Assembly (NCBI RefSeq): GCF_016862215.1
Contig: NZ_BOMN01000001.1
Span: forward strand, 1-64,000
DNA length: 64,000 nt
Reading direction: 5' to 3'
Source of the DNA: Winogradskya humida
Lineage (GTDB): Bacteria; Actinomycetota; Actinomycetes; Mycobacteriales; Micromonosporaceae
Shown: positions 26,195-34,837 of the stretch, piece by piece
Layout of the letters: every line of letters begins with the position of its first letter
Position numbering within the stretch: the stretch's first letter is position 1
The notes under the pieces: model-generated
Databases searched by the model: none
The model's input: only the letters and a program-made list of their open reading frames with translations
Told to the model about the DNA's origin: nothing
Program-made: the position numbers and the translations under genes

Positions 26195-26986
26195 TCAGCG
26201 GGTCAGGAAGCTCCTGAACGAGCGCGGTGGCCGGCCGGTGATCTCCTCGACCACGCTTGTCGTCCGGTCCTCGGCCCCCTGCGCGATCGCGGCGTCCATG
26301 CCGGCGAGCAGGTCCGCGAACGGCGCCGGTATGCCGTCCTGCTGAAGGCGGGCGGACAGGTCCGTGACGGAGATCCGCCGGTGACGGACGTCCCGGCCGG
26401 TGTGCGTGGTGAGCTCGGCCGCGACGTCGTCGAAAGTGAGTGGCTCGGGGCCGGTGAGGACAAGGTCGCGGCGGGGTGCTTCGAGGCCGGTGAGGACGTG
26501 CCGGGCGACGGCGGCGATGTCATCCGGGTCGATGAACGGCACCCGGCCGTCCTCGGTGGCGCTGACGATCTCTCCTTCGGCGCGCGCGGACCGGGCGTGC
26601 AGGTGGTCGCCGGTGAAGTTTGTGGCGAACCAGGTCGGGCGCAGGATCGTCCAGCCGGGTACGAAGTCCGCCAGCCGGGCACCGATGCCGCCCACCGGGA
26701 TCGCCGACGAGCTGAGCAGGGCGACCCGTTGCACGCCGGCGCGCTGGGCCTCCACCAGGAACGGGGTCATGATCGGTTCCGGGTCGGCCACGCCCAGCGG
26801 CGCGACCAGGTAGACCGCGTGGACCTCGCGGACCGCCGGGGCGAAGGTGACCGGGTCGGTCCAGTCGAAGCGGACGTCGGCGGACGGCGAGCGGCCGGCA
26901 CGGCGTACGGGAATGTCGTGCTCGATCAGTTGCCGCGCGAGCCGGCTGCCGGTGGTGCCGCTCGCGCCGAGGACCAGTACGGTCAT
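26195..26986 (-). CDS. NmrA-like NAD(P)-binding protein
   Basis: A 263-residue atypical short-chain dehydrogenase/NmrA-type protein with the N-terminal cofactor loop LVLGASGTTGSRLA, RRAGRSPS, and LRPTWFATNF, as in actinobacterial NAD(P)H-binding reductases or redox sensors. The ATG at 26986 overlaps the stop of the SnoaL-like gene as ATGA, so the two proteins are translationally coupled. Both are divergent from a TetR gene across two near-identical operators and are probably repressed by it. The substrate is unknown. Confidence 0.88.
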   Translation of the reverse strand: MTVLVLGASGTTGSRLARQLIEHDIPVRRAGRSPSADVRFDWTDPVTFAPAVREVHAVYLVAPLGVADPEPIMTPFLVEAQRAGVQRVALLSSSAIPVGGIGARLADFVPGWTILRPTWFATNFTGDHLHARSARAEGEIVSATEDGRVPFIDPDDIAAVARHVLTGLEAPRRDLVLTGPEPLTFDDVAAELTTHTGRDVRHRRISVTDLSARLQQDGIPAPFADLLAGMDAAIAQGAEDRTTSVVEEITGRPPRSFRSFLTR

Positions 26987-27399
26987 GCCGCCACGCCCAT
27001 TCCCACCGGGATGTCGCCCAGGGCGAGGGGGTTCCAGTAGTCCCGGTAGCGCCGGATGCGGCCGTCGACGATCGTCAGGACGGCGATGTAGCGCGCGGTG
27101 TAGGGCTCGCCGGTCGCGACAACCAGCCCGCTGGCGGCGAACTCCCCAATGATGACGGCCGGGTCGGTGGTCTCGTGCACCTCGACGTCGTGGATGCGCT
27201 GGATGTCGAGAAGATCGGTGTAGCCGGCGAGGTACGCCTCGACCGCGGGCCGGCCGTCCGGGCGCTGCGGCCGGGCGGGCGGGGCAAACGGGAACTCCAT
27301 GACGGCATCGTCCGCGTAGAGCGCGATGAACGCCGCCATGTCGTGGGCGAGCAGGTGGTCGAGCGCGCGCCGCAGCACTTGCGTGGGGCTGTCGGACAT
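26983..27399 (-). CDS. SnoaL-like (NTF2 fold) protein
   Basis: A 138-residue protein of the SnoaL/limonene-epoxide hydrolase-like fold. It opens VLRRALDHLLAHDMAAFIAL and has the typical ADDAVMEFPFAPP and YRDYWNPLALG. Members serve as small cyclases, isomerases or hydrolases; the reaction cannot be read from sequence. The ATG is preceded by CAGGAGGA. It is the first gene of a two-gene operon with the NmrA-like gene, controlled from the twin operator at 27422-27465. Confidence 0.88.
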   Translation of the reverse strand: MSDSPTQVLRRALDHLLAHDMAAFIALYADDAVMEFPFAPPARPQRPDGRPAVEAYLAGYTDLLDIQRIHDVEVHETTDPAVIIGEFAASGLVVATGEPYTARYIAVLTIVDGRIRRYRDYWNPLALGDIPVGMGVAA

Positions 27400-27421
27400 G
27401 GTTCCTCCTGGAAGTTAGACT

Positions 27422-27438
27422 GCGGACTGCCGGTCCGC
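27422..27438. promoter_or_regulatory. TetR operator 1
   Basis: GCGGACTGCCGGTCCGC is a perfect inverted repeat with six-base arms and a five-base spacer, lying between the divergent SnoaL-like and TetR genes. A second, almost identical site starts 27 bases further on. Confidence 0.75.
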
Positions 27439-27448
27439 TTTCACTGTA

Positions 27449-27465
27449 GCGGACTGACGGTCCGT
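27449..27465. promoter_or_regulatory. TetR operator 2
   Basis: GCGGACTGACGGTCCGT differs from operator 1 at only two positions and has its centre 27 bases away. Two copies suggest cooperative binding or one site per divergent promoter. Confidence 0.75.
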
Positions 27466-27485
27466 TTTGTTGAGGGGGCGCTGCT

Positions 27486-28037
27486 GTGCGGGCTGACAAG
27501 GCACGCAACCGGGAGATCGTGCTGGCCGCGGCGGGGCGCCTGTTCGACGCCGCGAACGACCCCGATGAGGTGTCCATGGATGCCGTCGCGGCGGCTGCCG
27601 GGGTCGGCAAAGGCACCCTGTTCCGGGGCTTCGGCGACCGGCTCGGGCTGGTGCGGGCGCTCTACGAACAGCGGTCGGCGCAGGAGTTCGCCGCGCGACC
27701 GGTCGGCGATGACGGAGATCCCGCGGAACGCGCCCTGGAGCTGCTGACCCGGACGTGGCGGTTCAAGGAGCGCCACCGGGTGCTCGGGCTGGCGTTCGAG
27801 CGGGCGGGGCACGGCAGCCCGTACACCAATGCGGGTTATGACTGGTGGCACGCCGAGCTGGCCGGGCTCATCGCCGCCGCTCGGGCGGACGCACCCGCCG
27901 GATTCCTGGCGCACGCGCTGCTCGCCGCGGTACGCAGTGACCTGGTCGAACACCTGCGCGGCCGGCCGGACACGGACGTCCACGCCGGGCTGCAGGATCT
28001 GGTGCGGAGCGTGTTCCGGGACGGGAAGCAGCGTTAG
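27486..28037 (+). CDS. TetR family transcriptional regulator
   Basis: A 183-residue regulator with an N-terminal helix-turn-helix (ARNREIVLAAAGRLFDA, then VAAAAGVGKGTLFRGFGD) and a short helical ligand domain. The start is GTG with GAGGGGG upstream. The twin operators in front of it and the divergent SnoaL/NmrA operon make autorepression and repression of that operon the natural reading. The 3' end overlaps the convergent ABC exporter gene by four bases. Confidence 0.9.
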   Translation: MRADKARNREIVLAAAGRLFDAANDPDEVSMDAVAAAAGVGKGTLFRGFGDRLGLVRALYEQRSAQEFAARPVGDDGDPAERALELLTRTWRFKERHRVLGLAFERAGHGSPYTNAGYDWWHAELAGLIAAARADAPAGFLAHALLAAVRSDLVEHLRGRPDTDVHAGLQDLVRSVFRDGKQR

Positions 28038-29764
28038 TGGTGCCAGGAGCGCCATAGGGCCGCGTACGTGCCGCCGGCTGCGACGAGTTCGTCGTGGGTG
28101 CCCAGCTCGGTCACCGTGCCGGCGTCCATCACGGCGACCCGGTCGGCGTCGTGGGCGGTCTGGAGGCGGTGGGCGATCGCGATGACGGTACGGCCGTCGA
28201 GCACCGCGGCGAGCGCGTGCTCGGTGTGACGTGCCGACGCCGGGTCCAGCAACGCGGTCGCCTCGTCCAGGATGACCGTGTGCGGGTCGGCGAGGATGAC
28301 CCGGGCCAGCGCGAGCTGCTGTGCCTGCGCGCCGTCGAGCTTCTGCGCGTCACCTCCGACCAGGGTGTCGAGGTCGCCGGCCCAGTGCGCTCCGACCGTG
28401 TCGAGGGCCGCGCGCAGGTGCGCATCGGTCGCCTCGGGGCGTGCGATGAGCAAATTGCCACGGATCGAGTCGTGGAAGACGTGGTACTCCTGCGTCACGA
28501 GGACGACCTGCTCCCGCAGCCGTTCGGGCCTCAGGTCCGCGATCGGCACGCCGCCGACGGTCACCGCACCGGTACGCGGCCGGTCGACGCCGGCAAGCAG
28601 GCGCCCGAGCGTCGACTTTCCCGCGCCGGACGCGCCGACGACCGCCAGCCGCTCACCGGGCCGTACTGTGAGGTCGATGCCGTGCAGCACGTCCCGGCCC
28701 TGGTCGTAGGCGTACCGGACGTCCGTGACGGCGATGCGATCGTCGGCCGGTTCGGCATCCGTCACCGGACCGGGCTCGGCGAGATCGGCGAGACCCTCGA
28801 CGCGCGCGAACGAGGCGCTGCTGCTCTGCAGGTCCTCGATCCACATCAGCACGACTTCCAGTGGCGCGATCAGTTGGCGCACATAGAGCGCGGCCGCGAC
28901 GACCGTACCGATATCGGATCGATGATAGAAAGCGCCACCGATCAGCAGCACCGCTGCGACCGGGAGGATGGCGGAGATGTCAACTGCCGGATACAGCACG
29001 GTACGCAGCCCGAGCGTCCGCAGCCGTGCCCGCCGTGACCCGGCGACCGCCTCGTCGACGGCGGCGATCCGGCGCCGTGCCAGCGACAGTGTCTCCACCG
29101 TCCGGGCTCCCTCGGCGGTCGCGGTCAGCTCCTCGGCGAGAATCGAGCCGGCCGCACCCTCGTCGAGGTAGGCCGCACGGGCACGCCGCAGATACCAGCG
29201 GGCGGCCACCCAGGTGCCGGCGAGGCTGATGACGCCACACGCTCCGAGAATCGGATCCAGCAGCACTACCGCGACGACGATGACCAGCACCTGCACCAGC
29301 GAGATCAGGACGTCCGGCATGGCATCGCGCAGCGTGGAGGCGACGGTCGAGACGTCGGTGGTGGCGCGTGCGGTCAGATCGCCGGCCGATGCCTGCTCGA
29401 CGGCGACAGCGGGCAACGCGAGCGTACGGTCGAGAAACTGCTCGCGGACCCGTGCCGCGGTCCGCTCGCCGAACCGGAACGCCACCAGCCGTGCGTAGCG
29501 GGTGAGCACCATCGACACGACCGCCATCACGAGAATCACGATGGCTATCCGGTCGACGGTGCCGACCGCGGCGTGCCGTTGCGCGGTGTCGTGCGCGCCG
29601 GTGATGGCGTTGAGCATCCGCCCGAGCAACCACGGCCCGGCCAGACCGGCGCTCGCGGCGAGCCCGTTCAGCGCGAGCACGACGGCGACCGGACCACGCT
29701 CCAGCCTGACCAACCGGCCGGCGGCGCGCCACACCTGACGGGAATCGGCGACCGGCATCGTCAT
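28034..29764 (-). CDS. ABC exporter half, ATPase-competent subunit
   Basis: A 576-residue fused membrane/ATPase protein: six predicted helices in the first 300 residues, then a nucleotide-binding domain. That domain has Walker A GASGAGKST, Walker B HTVILDEATA, and the switch histidine in IAIAHRL. The signature motif, normally LSGGQ, is altered to LDGAQ. The ATG overlaps the stop of the upstream half-transporter gene as ATGA, so the two form a heterodimer. It pairs with the partner's intact signature motif to make the one complete ATP site. Probable export of a drug, lipid or peptide; substrate unknown. Confidence 0.92.
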   Translation of the reverse strand: MTMPVADSRQVWRAAGRLVRLERGPVAVVLALNGLAASAGLAGPWLLGRMLNAITGAHDTAQRHAAVGTVDRIAIVILVMAVVSMVLTRYARLVAFRFGERTAARVREQFLDRTLALPAVAVEQASAGDLTARATTDVSTVASTLRDAMPDVLISLVQVLVIVVAVVLLDPILGACGVISLAGTWVAARWYLRRARAAYLDEGAAGSILAEELTATAEGARTVETLSLARRRIAAVDEAVAGSRRARLRTLGLRTVLYPAVDISAILPVAAVLLIGGAFYHRSDIGTVVAAALYVRQLIAPLEVVLMWIEDLQSSSASFARVEGLADLAEPGPVTDAEPADDRIAVTDVRYAYDQGRDVLHGIDLTVRPGERLAVVGASGAGKSTLGRLLAGVDRPRTGAVTVGGVPIADLRPERLREQVVLVTQEYHVFHDSIRGNLLIARPEATDAHLRAALDTVGAHWAGDLDTLVGGDAQKLDGAQAQQLALARVILADPHTVILDEATALLDPASARHTEHALAAVLDGRTVIAIAHRLQTAHDADRVAVMDAGTVTELGTHDELVAAGGTYAALWRSWHH

Positions 29765-31467
29765 CGCAGCACCTCCGTGGCCTCGCCGGCGGTACGCGCC
29801 ACCACGGTGCGATAGCCGGAGTGGCCGGCAAGCAGATCGGTGTGCGTCCCGGCAGCGGCGACCACGCCGTCGACCAGGAACACCACCCGGTCGACCCGCC
29901 CGAGGACCAGCGGCGACGTCGTCGTGACCACGGTGGTGCGACCCGACCGGGCACGTCGCAGCCCGTCGATCATCGCGGCCTCGGTGTGCGCGTCGACGGC
30001 CGACGTCGGTTCCACCGCGAGCAGTATCTCCGGATCGGCGAGCAGGGCGCGGACCAGGCGTACCCGCTGCCGTTGACCGCCGGAAAGGTTCACGGCCTGG
30101 CCACGGATCCGCGCGTCCAGCCCATCGTGCAGGCCCTCCACCACATCGCGCGCCGCCGCGGCGTCCACCGCGGCCATCACACGATCATCATCAGATCCAC
30201 CCAGGACATCCCTGAAGACCCCGGCGAACAGGTACGCGTCGTTGTCCGCGACCACGATCCGGCGCCGGAGTTCCTCGCCGTCGATCGCGTCGAGCCGCAC
30301 GCCACCCCAGGTCGCCTCCGACCTCGCGAATCCGCCGAGGCGCTCGATGACGGCAGCGGGCTCGGCCGTGCGCGCGGCGACGAGTGCCACGAACTCCCCC
30401 GGCGCGATCCGGGCACCGGACTCCGGGTCGTGCAGCTCCGACGGATCGGGCGGCGCTGTGCCGGTGCCCGCCGTACGATCCGCTGTCAGATTGAGAAAAC
30501 GCACGATGCGGTTCGCCGCCACCAGCGCCCGGCTGAGCGACTCGCCGGCTTCGATGAACTGGAACACCGGGATGACCAGAAGCCCGGCGTACCCGTAGAC
30601 GGCCACCAGCTCGCCCGGCTGGATCGTCCCCTGCGCGGCCATCCGCGCCGCGATCCACGTCACGACCGCGAGAAATACCGCAGGCAGCCCGACGCCACAC
30701 GCCGCGATCCAGCTGGACACCGCGCCGAGGCGGTACCCCTCGTCCCGCAGCACGGCCGACCCGGCCCGATAGCGCCGCGCGAAGACGTCCTTGCCGCCGA
30801 GCCCGCTGAGCACACGCAACCCGGTAACGACGTCGACGATCTGCGCGGTCGTGACACCCTGCTGCTGCCGGTACGCGGCCCCGGTGTGGTTCAGCCGTCT
30901 GAGCAGCGGCCCGACCACGCCCGCCAGGATGGGCACGCCGGCCAGGACGATGACCGCCAGCAGCGGCGAGATCATGAAGAGCAGAACCGCGACGACCGCG
31001 TACGCGACCAGGGCCCCGAAACCCGGCCCCGTCATCGTCAACGCCCCGGCAACCGCCCCGACATCACCGATCCCGATCGTGACCACCTCACCACTGGTCA
31101 CCTGCCGCGCCAGGGTCGCCCCGAGCACGGTGGCATGCCGGTTGACCGCCGTCACGGTGCGAAAGGCGCCATCCATCCGGACCCGGGTCATGGTCCGATG
31201 CCGCATGATCGACAGGTACGCGGTGAGCACGCCCACGCCGACCAGAGCGGCAACCCATTCGACCAGCCGCCCGTAGTCGCCGGGGATGAGGCCCTGATCG
31301 ACCGCCTCGGACAGCAGCCACGGCGGAACGATCAGCCCGATCATCCAGGTGGTGCCGAGGAACGCCCCCGCCACAATCCGTGCGGGCTGACAACGCGCCA
31401 GCCACAGGAGATACCGGCCGGGCGTACGGATGTCACTGAGCCGGGGCTGAGGGTACGTCGCGACCAT
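29761..31467 (-). CDS. ABC exporter half, degenerate ATPase subunit
   Basis: A 568-residue half-transporter with six predicted helices and a nucleotide-binding domain whose Walker A is lost (FVALVAARTAEPAAVI), whose Walker B is weakened (LLAVEPTS) and whose switch histidine is missing (VVTTTSPLV). The signature LSGGQRQR is intact. This is the complementary half of the downstream subunit: together they would have one working ATP site and one degenerate site, as in known asymmetric heterodimeric exporters. It is the first gene of the pair. Confidence 0.9.
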   Translation of the reverse strand: MVATYPQPRLSDIRTPGRYLLWLARCQPARIVAGAFLGTTWMIGLIVPPWLLSEAVDQGLIPGDYGRLVEWVAALVGVGVLTAYLSIMRHRTMTRVRMDGAFRTVTAVNRHATVLGATLARQVTSGEVVTIGIGDVGAVAGALTMTGPGFGALVAYAVVAVLLFMISPLLAVIVLAGVPILAGVVGPLLRRLNHTGAAYRQQQGVTTAQIVDVVTGLRVLSGLGGKDVFARRYRAGSAVLRDEGYRLGAVSSWIAACGVGLPAVFLAVVTWIAARMAAQGTIQPGELVAVYGYAGLLVIPVFQFIEAGESLSRALVAANRIVRFLNLTADRTAGTGTAPPDPSELHDPESGARIAPGEFVALVAARTAEPAAVIERLGGFARSEATWGGVRLDAIDGEELRRRIVVADNDAYLFAGVFRDVLGGSDDDRVMAAVDAAAARDVVEGLHDGLDARIRGQAVNLSGGQRQRVRLVRALLADPEILLAVEPTSAVDAHTEAAMIDGLRRARSGRTTVVTTTSPLVLGRVDRVVFLVDGVVAAAGTHTDLLAGHSGYRTVVARTAGEATEVLR

Positions 31468-31530
31468 GCAGAAGCCTACCCCGGAGATCGATCTCCATCA
31501 TCTCGCTCCGAGGCGTCGGCTCCGTACTGA

Positions 31531-31929
31531 TCAGCTGGTCCACGACCGGGTGGACAGGACCAGGCGGTACCCGTCGGGATCCGCCACGGTGACACCCCAT
31601 CGATCCCAGTACTGACCTTGGGAAACCCTGCGGCCGCCGTACTCCTCCAGACGGGCGATCAGTGATTCGTCCACCGGCCCGGCCAGGTAGATCACCAGCC
31701 GATCCTCGGCCGTGGGCGTGGGCGGAGCGGTCAGGTGGGGGCCGCCAACCAGTTCCAGATGCCACGCCGCCTGTGGCCAGCCCAGCATGACCAGGTCGTG
31801 CTCGTCGGCGTTCTCGGCGAGCGCTCTATAAAGGACATGCAGTCCGAGCCCCTGGACATAGAACCGCTCGGCTGCCGCAAGGTCGCGACTGGGCCGCGCA
31901 ATGCGAATCGGCGCCGCAGGGTCAATCAT
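31531..31929 (-). CDS. glyoxalase/bleomycin-resistance fold protein
   Basis: A 132-residue vicinal oxygen chelate fold protein (PIRIARPSRDLAAAERFYVQ at the start and WGVTVADPDGYRLVLS at the end). Such proteins bind metals or sequester small molecules. Pairing of metal ligands is incomplete by eye, so enzymatic activity is uncertain. ATG at 31929 is preceded by GGAG; a TTG one codon earlier is less likely. It precedes the ABC exporter pair on the same strand with a 63-base gap. Confidence 0.85.
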   Translation of the reverse strand: MIDPAAPIRIARPSRDLAAAERFYVQGLGLHVLYRALAENADEHDLVMLGWPQAAWHLELVGGPHLTAPPTPTAEDRLVIYLAGPVDESLIARLEEYGGRRVSQGQYWDRWGVTVADPDGYRLVLSTRSWTS

Positions 31930-31986
31930 CAACCAGCTCCATTCTCGTGGCCGGCGACCACTGTCCTCACTGAACCCTCCTTGAGG

Positions 31987-32946
31987 TCAATGGGGATACT
32001 GGCGCGGGATGCGGGGTGAGATCCCCTCGCGGAAGGCGGTGATGCGGCGGGTGACCTGGGGGCGGCCCCACGTGTTCTCGATGCGGTCGATGTACAGGCA
32101 GCGGGCGGCGAGTTTGTCCAGGTCGACCGTGAAGTACATGGCCATCAGCGGGTTGACGAACAAAGTGCTGCCGTGGGTACGCCGGGTGAAGTTGATGTCT
32201 CCGAAGGCGCCGGCGGTGGCCGCGGCGATCTGCCCGTGGACGATGCTCGGGCGGTCCGGGGTCGCGGCCTGGGCGTGGGCGACCGCTTCCCGATAGAGCT
32301 CGGCCTCGCGGCTGTTGCCCGGGATGGACAGGGCGCCGAGGTAGCCGCCGTCCCGGTCGAGGGCGGCGAGGTTCTCCAGGACCTCGACGTGGTTGACGCC
32401 GTCGTGGGCGTCGATGCCGAAACCCAGGCTGGTGACCAGTTTTACCGGGACGTCGAGGCCGGCGACCGCGGCGAGGCTGGTGATGTCCTCGACGGGTGTG
32501 CCAAGGTTGCTCTCGTCGCCGCGCAGGAGGATGTCGGTGCCGCCGTCGACGAGGACCACCGCATCGATGTGCAGCGTTTCGATCAGGTGGCGGTAGGCGT
32601 CGCGTAGCCGTTCGACGCCCAGCGGCGGGAACGCGTACACCGTGGAAGGCAGGTTTTTGGATGCCAGCCAGCGGGCGAGTGTTCGTTCGGGGAAATACCA
32701 GTCGGTGCTGGTCGTGTCGGGGGTGACCGCGGCGACGTTCTCCGCGATCCAGTCGGCGCGGTCGAGCAGGACGAGTTCGGAGAAGGACAGGCTCGCGAGG
32801 TGCACGTGCGCGCCGTTGCCGGACAGGGCGAGGGCGAGCGGCAGTCCGGCGTACACGTCGAATCCGCCGCCCGCACCGGCGATCAGGATGTTGCGTGCCG
32901 GGGCGAGGGCGGCGAACAGCGGTGGAACGATCAAGGATCCTGGCAC
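31987..32946 (-). CDS. DUF1152 family protein
   Basis: A 319-residue protein matching the DUF1152 family: ILIAGAGGGFDVYAGLPLAL near the start, VVLVDGGTDILLRGDESNLG in the middle and TSLGFGIDAHDGV after it. The pattern of glycine-rich loops suggests a nucleotide- or sugar-binding enzyme, but no activity is established for the family to my knowledge. The start is GTG at 32946. It lies 35 bases after the hydrolase gene on the same strand, across a triple 13-base repeat. Confidence 0.87.
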   Translation of the reverse strand: MPGSLIVPPLFAALAPARNILIAGAGGGFDVYAGLPLALALSGNGAHVHLASLSFSELVLLDRADWIAENVAAVTPDTTSTDWYFPERTLARWLASKNLPSTVYAFPPLGVERLRDAYRHLIETLHIDAVVLVDGGTDILLRGDESNLGTPVEDITSLAAVAGLDVPVKLVTSLGFGIDAHDGVNHVEVLENLAALDRDGGYLGALSIPGNSREAELYREAVAHAQAATPDRPSIVHGQIAAATAGAFGDINFTRRTHGSTLFVNPLMAMYFTVDLDKLAARCLYIDRIENTWGRPQVTRRITAFREGISPRIPRQYPH

Positions 32947-32948
32947 TG

Positions 32949-32987
32949 GGCCAAACTACAAGGCCAAATTACAAGGCCAAACTACAA
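32949..32987. repeat. three 13-bp tandem repeats spanning a stop codon
   Basis: The unit GGCCAAACTACAA occurs three times with a single change (C to T) in the middle copy. The third copy contains the stop codon of the hydrolase gene (32982-32984), so earlier unit duplications would have left the protein end unchanged. It fills the whole gap to the DUF1152 start. Confidence 0.85.
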
Positions 32988-33668
32988 GGACAGCACCAGA
33001 TCCCGGACCGCGGCGGGCTGGGACAGGAACGGGTGGTGGCCCGCGTCGAGCTCGACGACCCGGCCGGCGCGCTGGGCGAACTCGCGTTGCAGGCGCGCGG
33101 GCGTGCCCAGATCCTGCGCGCACACGAGATAGGTCGTGGGGATGTCGTGCCAGGCCGCGGCTCCGACGGGCTGGCCGGTCACCTGCACGCTCTGCCGCGC
33201 GAGATGATCCGCTGCCTGCGACTGCACGTTTGTGTCGCAATCCTGCAGGAAAGTGTCCACCAGCAGCTCCGGCCGAACCCCGAACGTCCCGGCCACGGGA
33301 TCGACGTCCAGGAACGGAGCCGGGCCGCCATCCCCGAAATCGGACAGGCTCTGCCCCACCTCCGGCAGATAACTGGAGATCAACAACAAATGCCGCACGG
33401 AGGGTACGCCCGAAGCAGCCGCCGCCGTGACAATGCCTCCATAACTGTGCGCAACCACGACCGTCGGCTCGTCACTGTCCGCCAGCACCTGGCGCACCGC
33501 GGCGACATCCTCGGCCAGCCCCGGCCCACCGGCACCTCCCGGCACACCAGCCTCCCCACAGCTCGGCAGCCCCGGCGTCACGCTCTCTTCCTGCAAGAGC
33601 CCGGCCACGCGGTGCCACCACCACGCCCCATCCCGTACGCAGGCCCCGTGCACAAACACAACCCTCAT
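32982..33668 (-). CDS. alpha/beta hydrolase
   Basis: A 228-residue hydrolase of the EstA/salicylate-esterase-like group. It has MRVVFVHGACVRDGAWWW at the start, nucleophile elbow VVAHSYGG, and AGHHPFLSQP with the catalytic histidine near the end. ATG at 33668 is chosen for its GGAGG site. It is divergent from a TetR gene across an imperfect palindrome (33705-33722) and is probably repressed by that protein. The substrate is unknown. Confidence 0.9.
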   Translation of the reverse strand: MRVVFVHGACVRDGAWWWHRVAGLLQEESVTPGLPSCGEAGVPGGAGGPGLAEDVAAVRQVLADSDEPTVVVAHSYGGIVTAAAASGVPSVRHLLLISSYLPEVGQSLSDFGDGGPAPFLDVDPVAGTFGVRPELLVDTFLQDCDTNVQSQAADHLARQSVQVTGQPVGAAAWHDIPTTYLVCAQDLGTPARLQREFAQRAGRVVELDAGHHPFLSQPAAVRDLVLSL

Positions 33669-33704
33669 CGTGACCTCCACATCCGCCGTTTCGTTCAACG
33701 GTAG

Positions 33705-33722
33705 ACGTACTTGCAGTTACGT
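33705..33722. promoter_or_regulatory. probable TetR operator
   Basis: ACGTACTTGCAGTTACGT has perfect five-base outer arms (ACGTA/TACGT) and a TGCA centre. It lies 14 bases before the TetR start and 36 bases before the hydrolase start, on the divergent strand. Confidence 0.55.
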
Positions 33723-33736
33723 GAAAAAGTGCGGTG

Positions 33737-34282
33737 ATGGGCCGGCGACCACAACCCGAGATCAAGCAACGCCTGCTCGACGCGTGCACCGACCACGCCC
33801 TTGCCCACGGCCTTCCCGACAAGCTCGAACCGCTCGCCACCGCCACGGGCACCTCGACCCGCATGCTGATCTACCACTTCGCCACCCGCGACATCCTGTT
33901 ACGCGCCGTGCTCGCCCACGCCCGGCAACGCCAGCTCACCATGTTCGGTGACCTGCTGCGCGGCCAGCCCGGTCAGCCCTATCCGGTCACGCTCGCCAAC
34001 GCCTGGACGTTCATGACCGGCCCCGAAGGCCAGCCCTATCTCCGCATGTTCGGCCAGTGGCGCGACGGTGCAGCACAGCAACTGTTACCCGATTTCCGCC
34101 GGGCCGCGACGACTGACTGGCTCGGGCCGCTCGAGGAAGGCCTGCGCAGCATCGATCAACCCGAACGCGCCACTCTCGTCCTCGCGGTCATCCGCGGACT
34201 ACTCATGGACCTCGACGCCACGGGCGACAGTGTCCGTACGAACAAAGCCTTCGCTGACTTCCTGAACACATTCGTGCAGTGA
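33737..34282 (+). CDS. TetR family transcriptional regulator
   Basis: A 181-residue regulator with a TetR helix-turn-helix (EIKQRLLDACTDHALAHG, then TGTSTRMLIYHFATRD) and a helical C-terminal domain. ATG at 33737 is preferred over the GTG one codon upstream. It probably represses the divergent hydrolase gene and itself through the palindrome between them. It is convergent with an uncharacterised gene, with a six-base gap. Confidence 0.88.
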   Translation: MGRRPQPEIKQRLLDACTDHALAHGLPDKLEPLATATGTSTRMLIYHFATRDILLRAVLAHARQRQLTMFGDLLRGQPGQPYPVTLANAWTFMTGPEGQPYLRMFGQWRDGAAQQLLPDFRRAATTDWLGPLEEGLRSIDQPERATLVLAVIRGLLMDLDATGDSVRTNKAFADFLNTFVQ

Positions 34283-34288
34283 GGGCGC

Positions 34289-34753
34289 TCAGCCGGTTGC
34301 CTCTGCCGTCTCGTGCATGGCGCCGTTGAGCAACTGAGCCGTCCAGCTGTGCGACTTGTAGAGCCACGTCGGGTCCGCGGACTCGGTGGCGGCGAGCCAT
34401 GCGCACGCGCGATCCAGCCCACCTCCGGTGGTGAGCACGGCGTGTGCGTCGGCGCGGACCCCGCTCGGCACGGCGTGGATCGCGAACACGCAGCGCGAAC
34501 GCTCGGGAGTTCCGCGGGGCCGGTAGTACGTGTTACCGAGATCCCGGTATCGGGTGGCCTTCAGCAGGATCGGATCGGGCGCGGGGCCGCCGTGCATCCT
34601 GAAGTCCAGCGACAGCAGATGAACCCCGGCGGCATGCAGTGACGCTTCGACGATCGTCCGCCCGACCGGGTAGGACCAGCCGGCCCGCAGCCTGTCGCGG
34701 TCGTAGGTGTCCCACGGCCCGCCGGTCACCCGCGTGACTGTACCGGCGGGCAA
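34289..34753 (-). CDS. uncharacterised protein
   Basis: A protein of up to 154 residues that I do not recognise. It is soluble, with strand-rich stretches (HLLSLDFRMHGG) and aromatic turns (TYYRPRGTPE, TWLYKSHSW). The start is uncertain: the outermost codon is TTG at 34753 and a GTG at 34729 is an alternative. It is convergent with the TetR gene and follows the MFS gene region on the minus strand. Confidence 0.55.
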   Translation of the reverse strand: MPAGTVTRVTGGPWDTYDRDRLRAGWSYPVGRTIVEASLHAAGVHLLSLDFRMHGGPAPDPILLKATRYRDLGNTYYRPRGTPERSRCVFAIHAVPSGVRADAHAVLTTGGGLDRACAWLAATESADPTWLYKSHSWTAQLLNGAMHETAEATG

Positions 34754-34837
34754 CGACCGCAGATGCCTTTCGGCCCGTCCGTCACCGCGTGGCTGTGCCG
34801 GCGGGCGCGGATCGGCGGCCGTGATCCGGGCGCCGGG

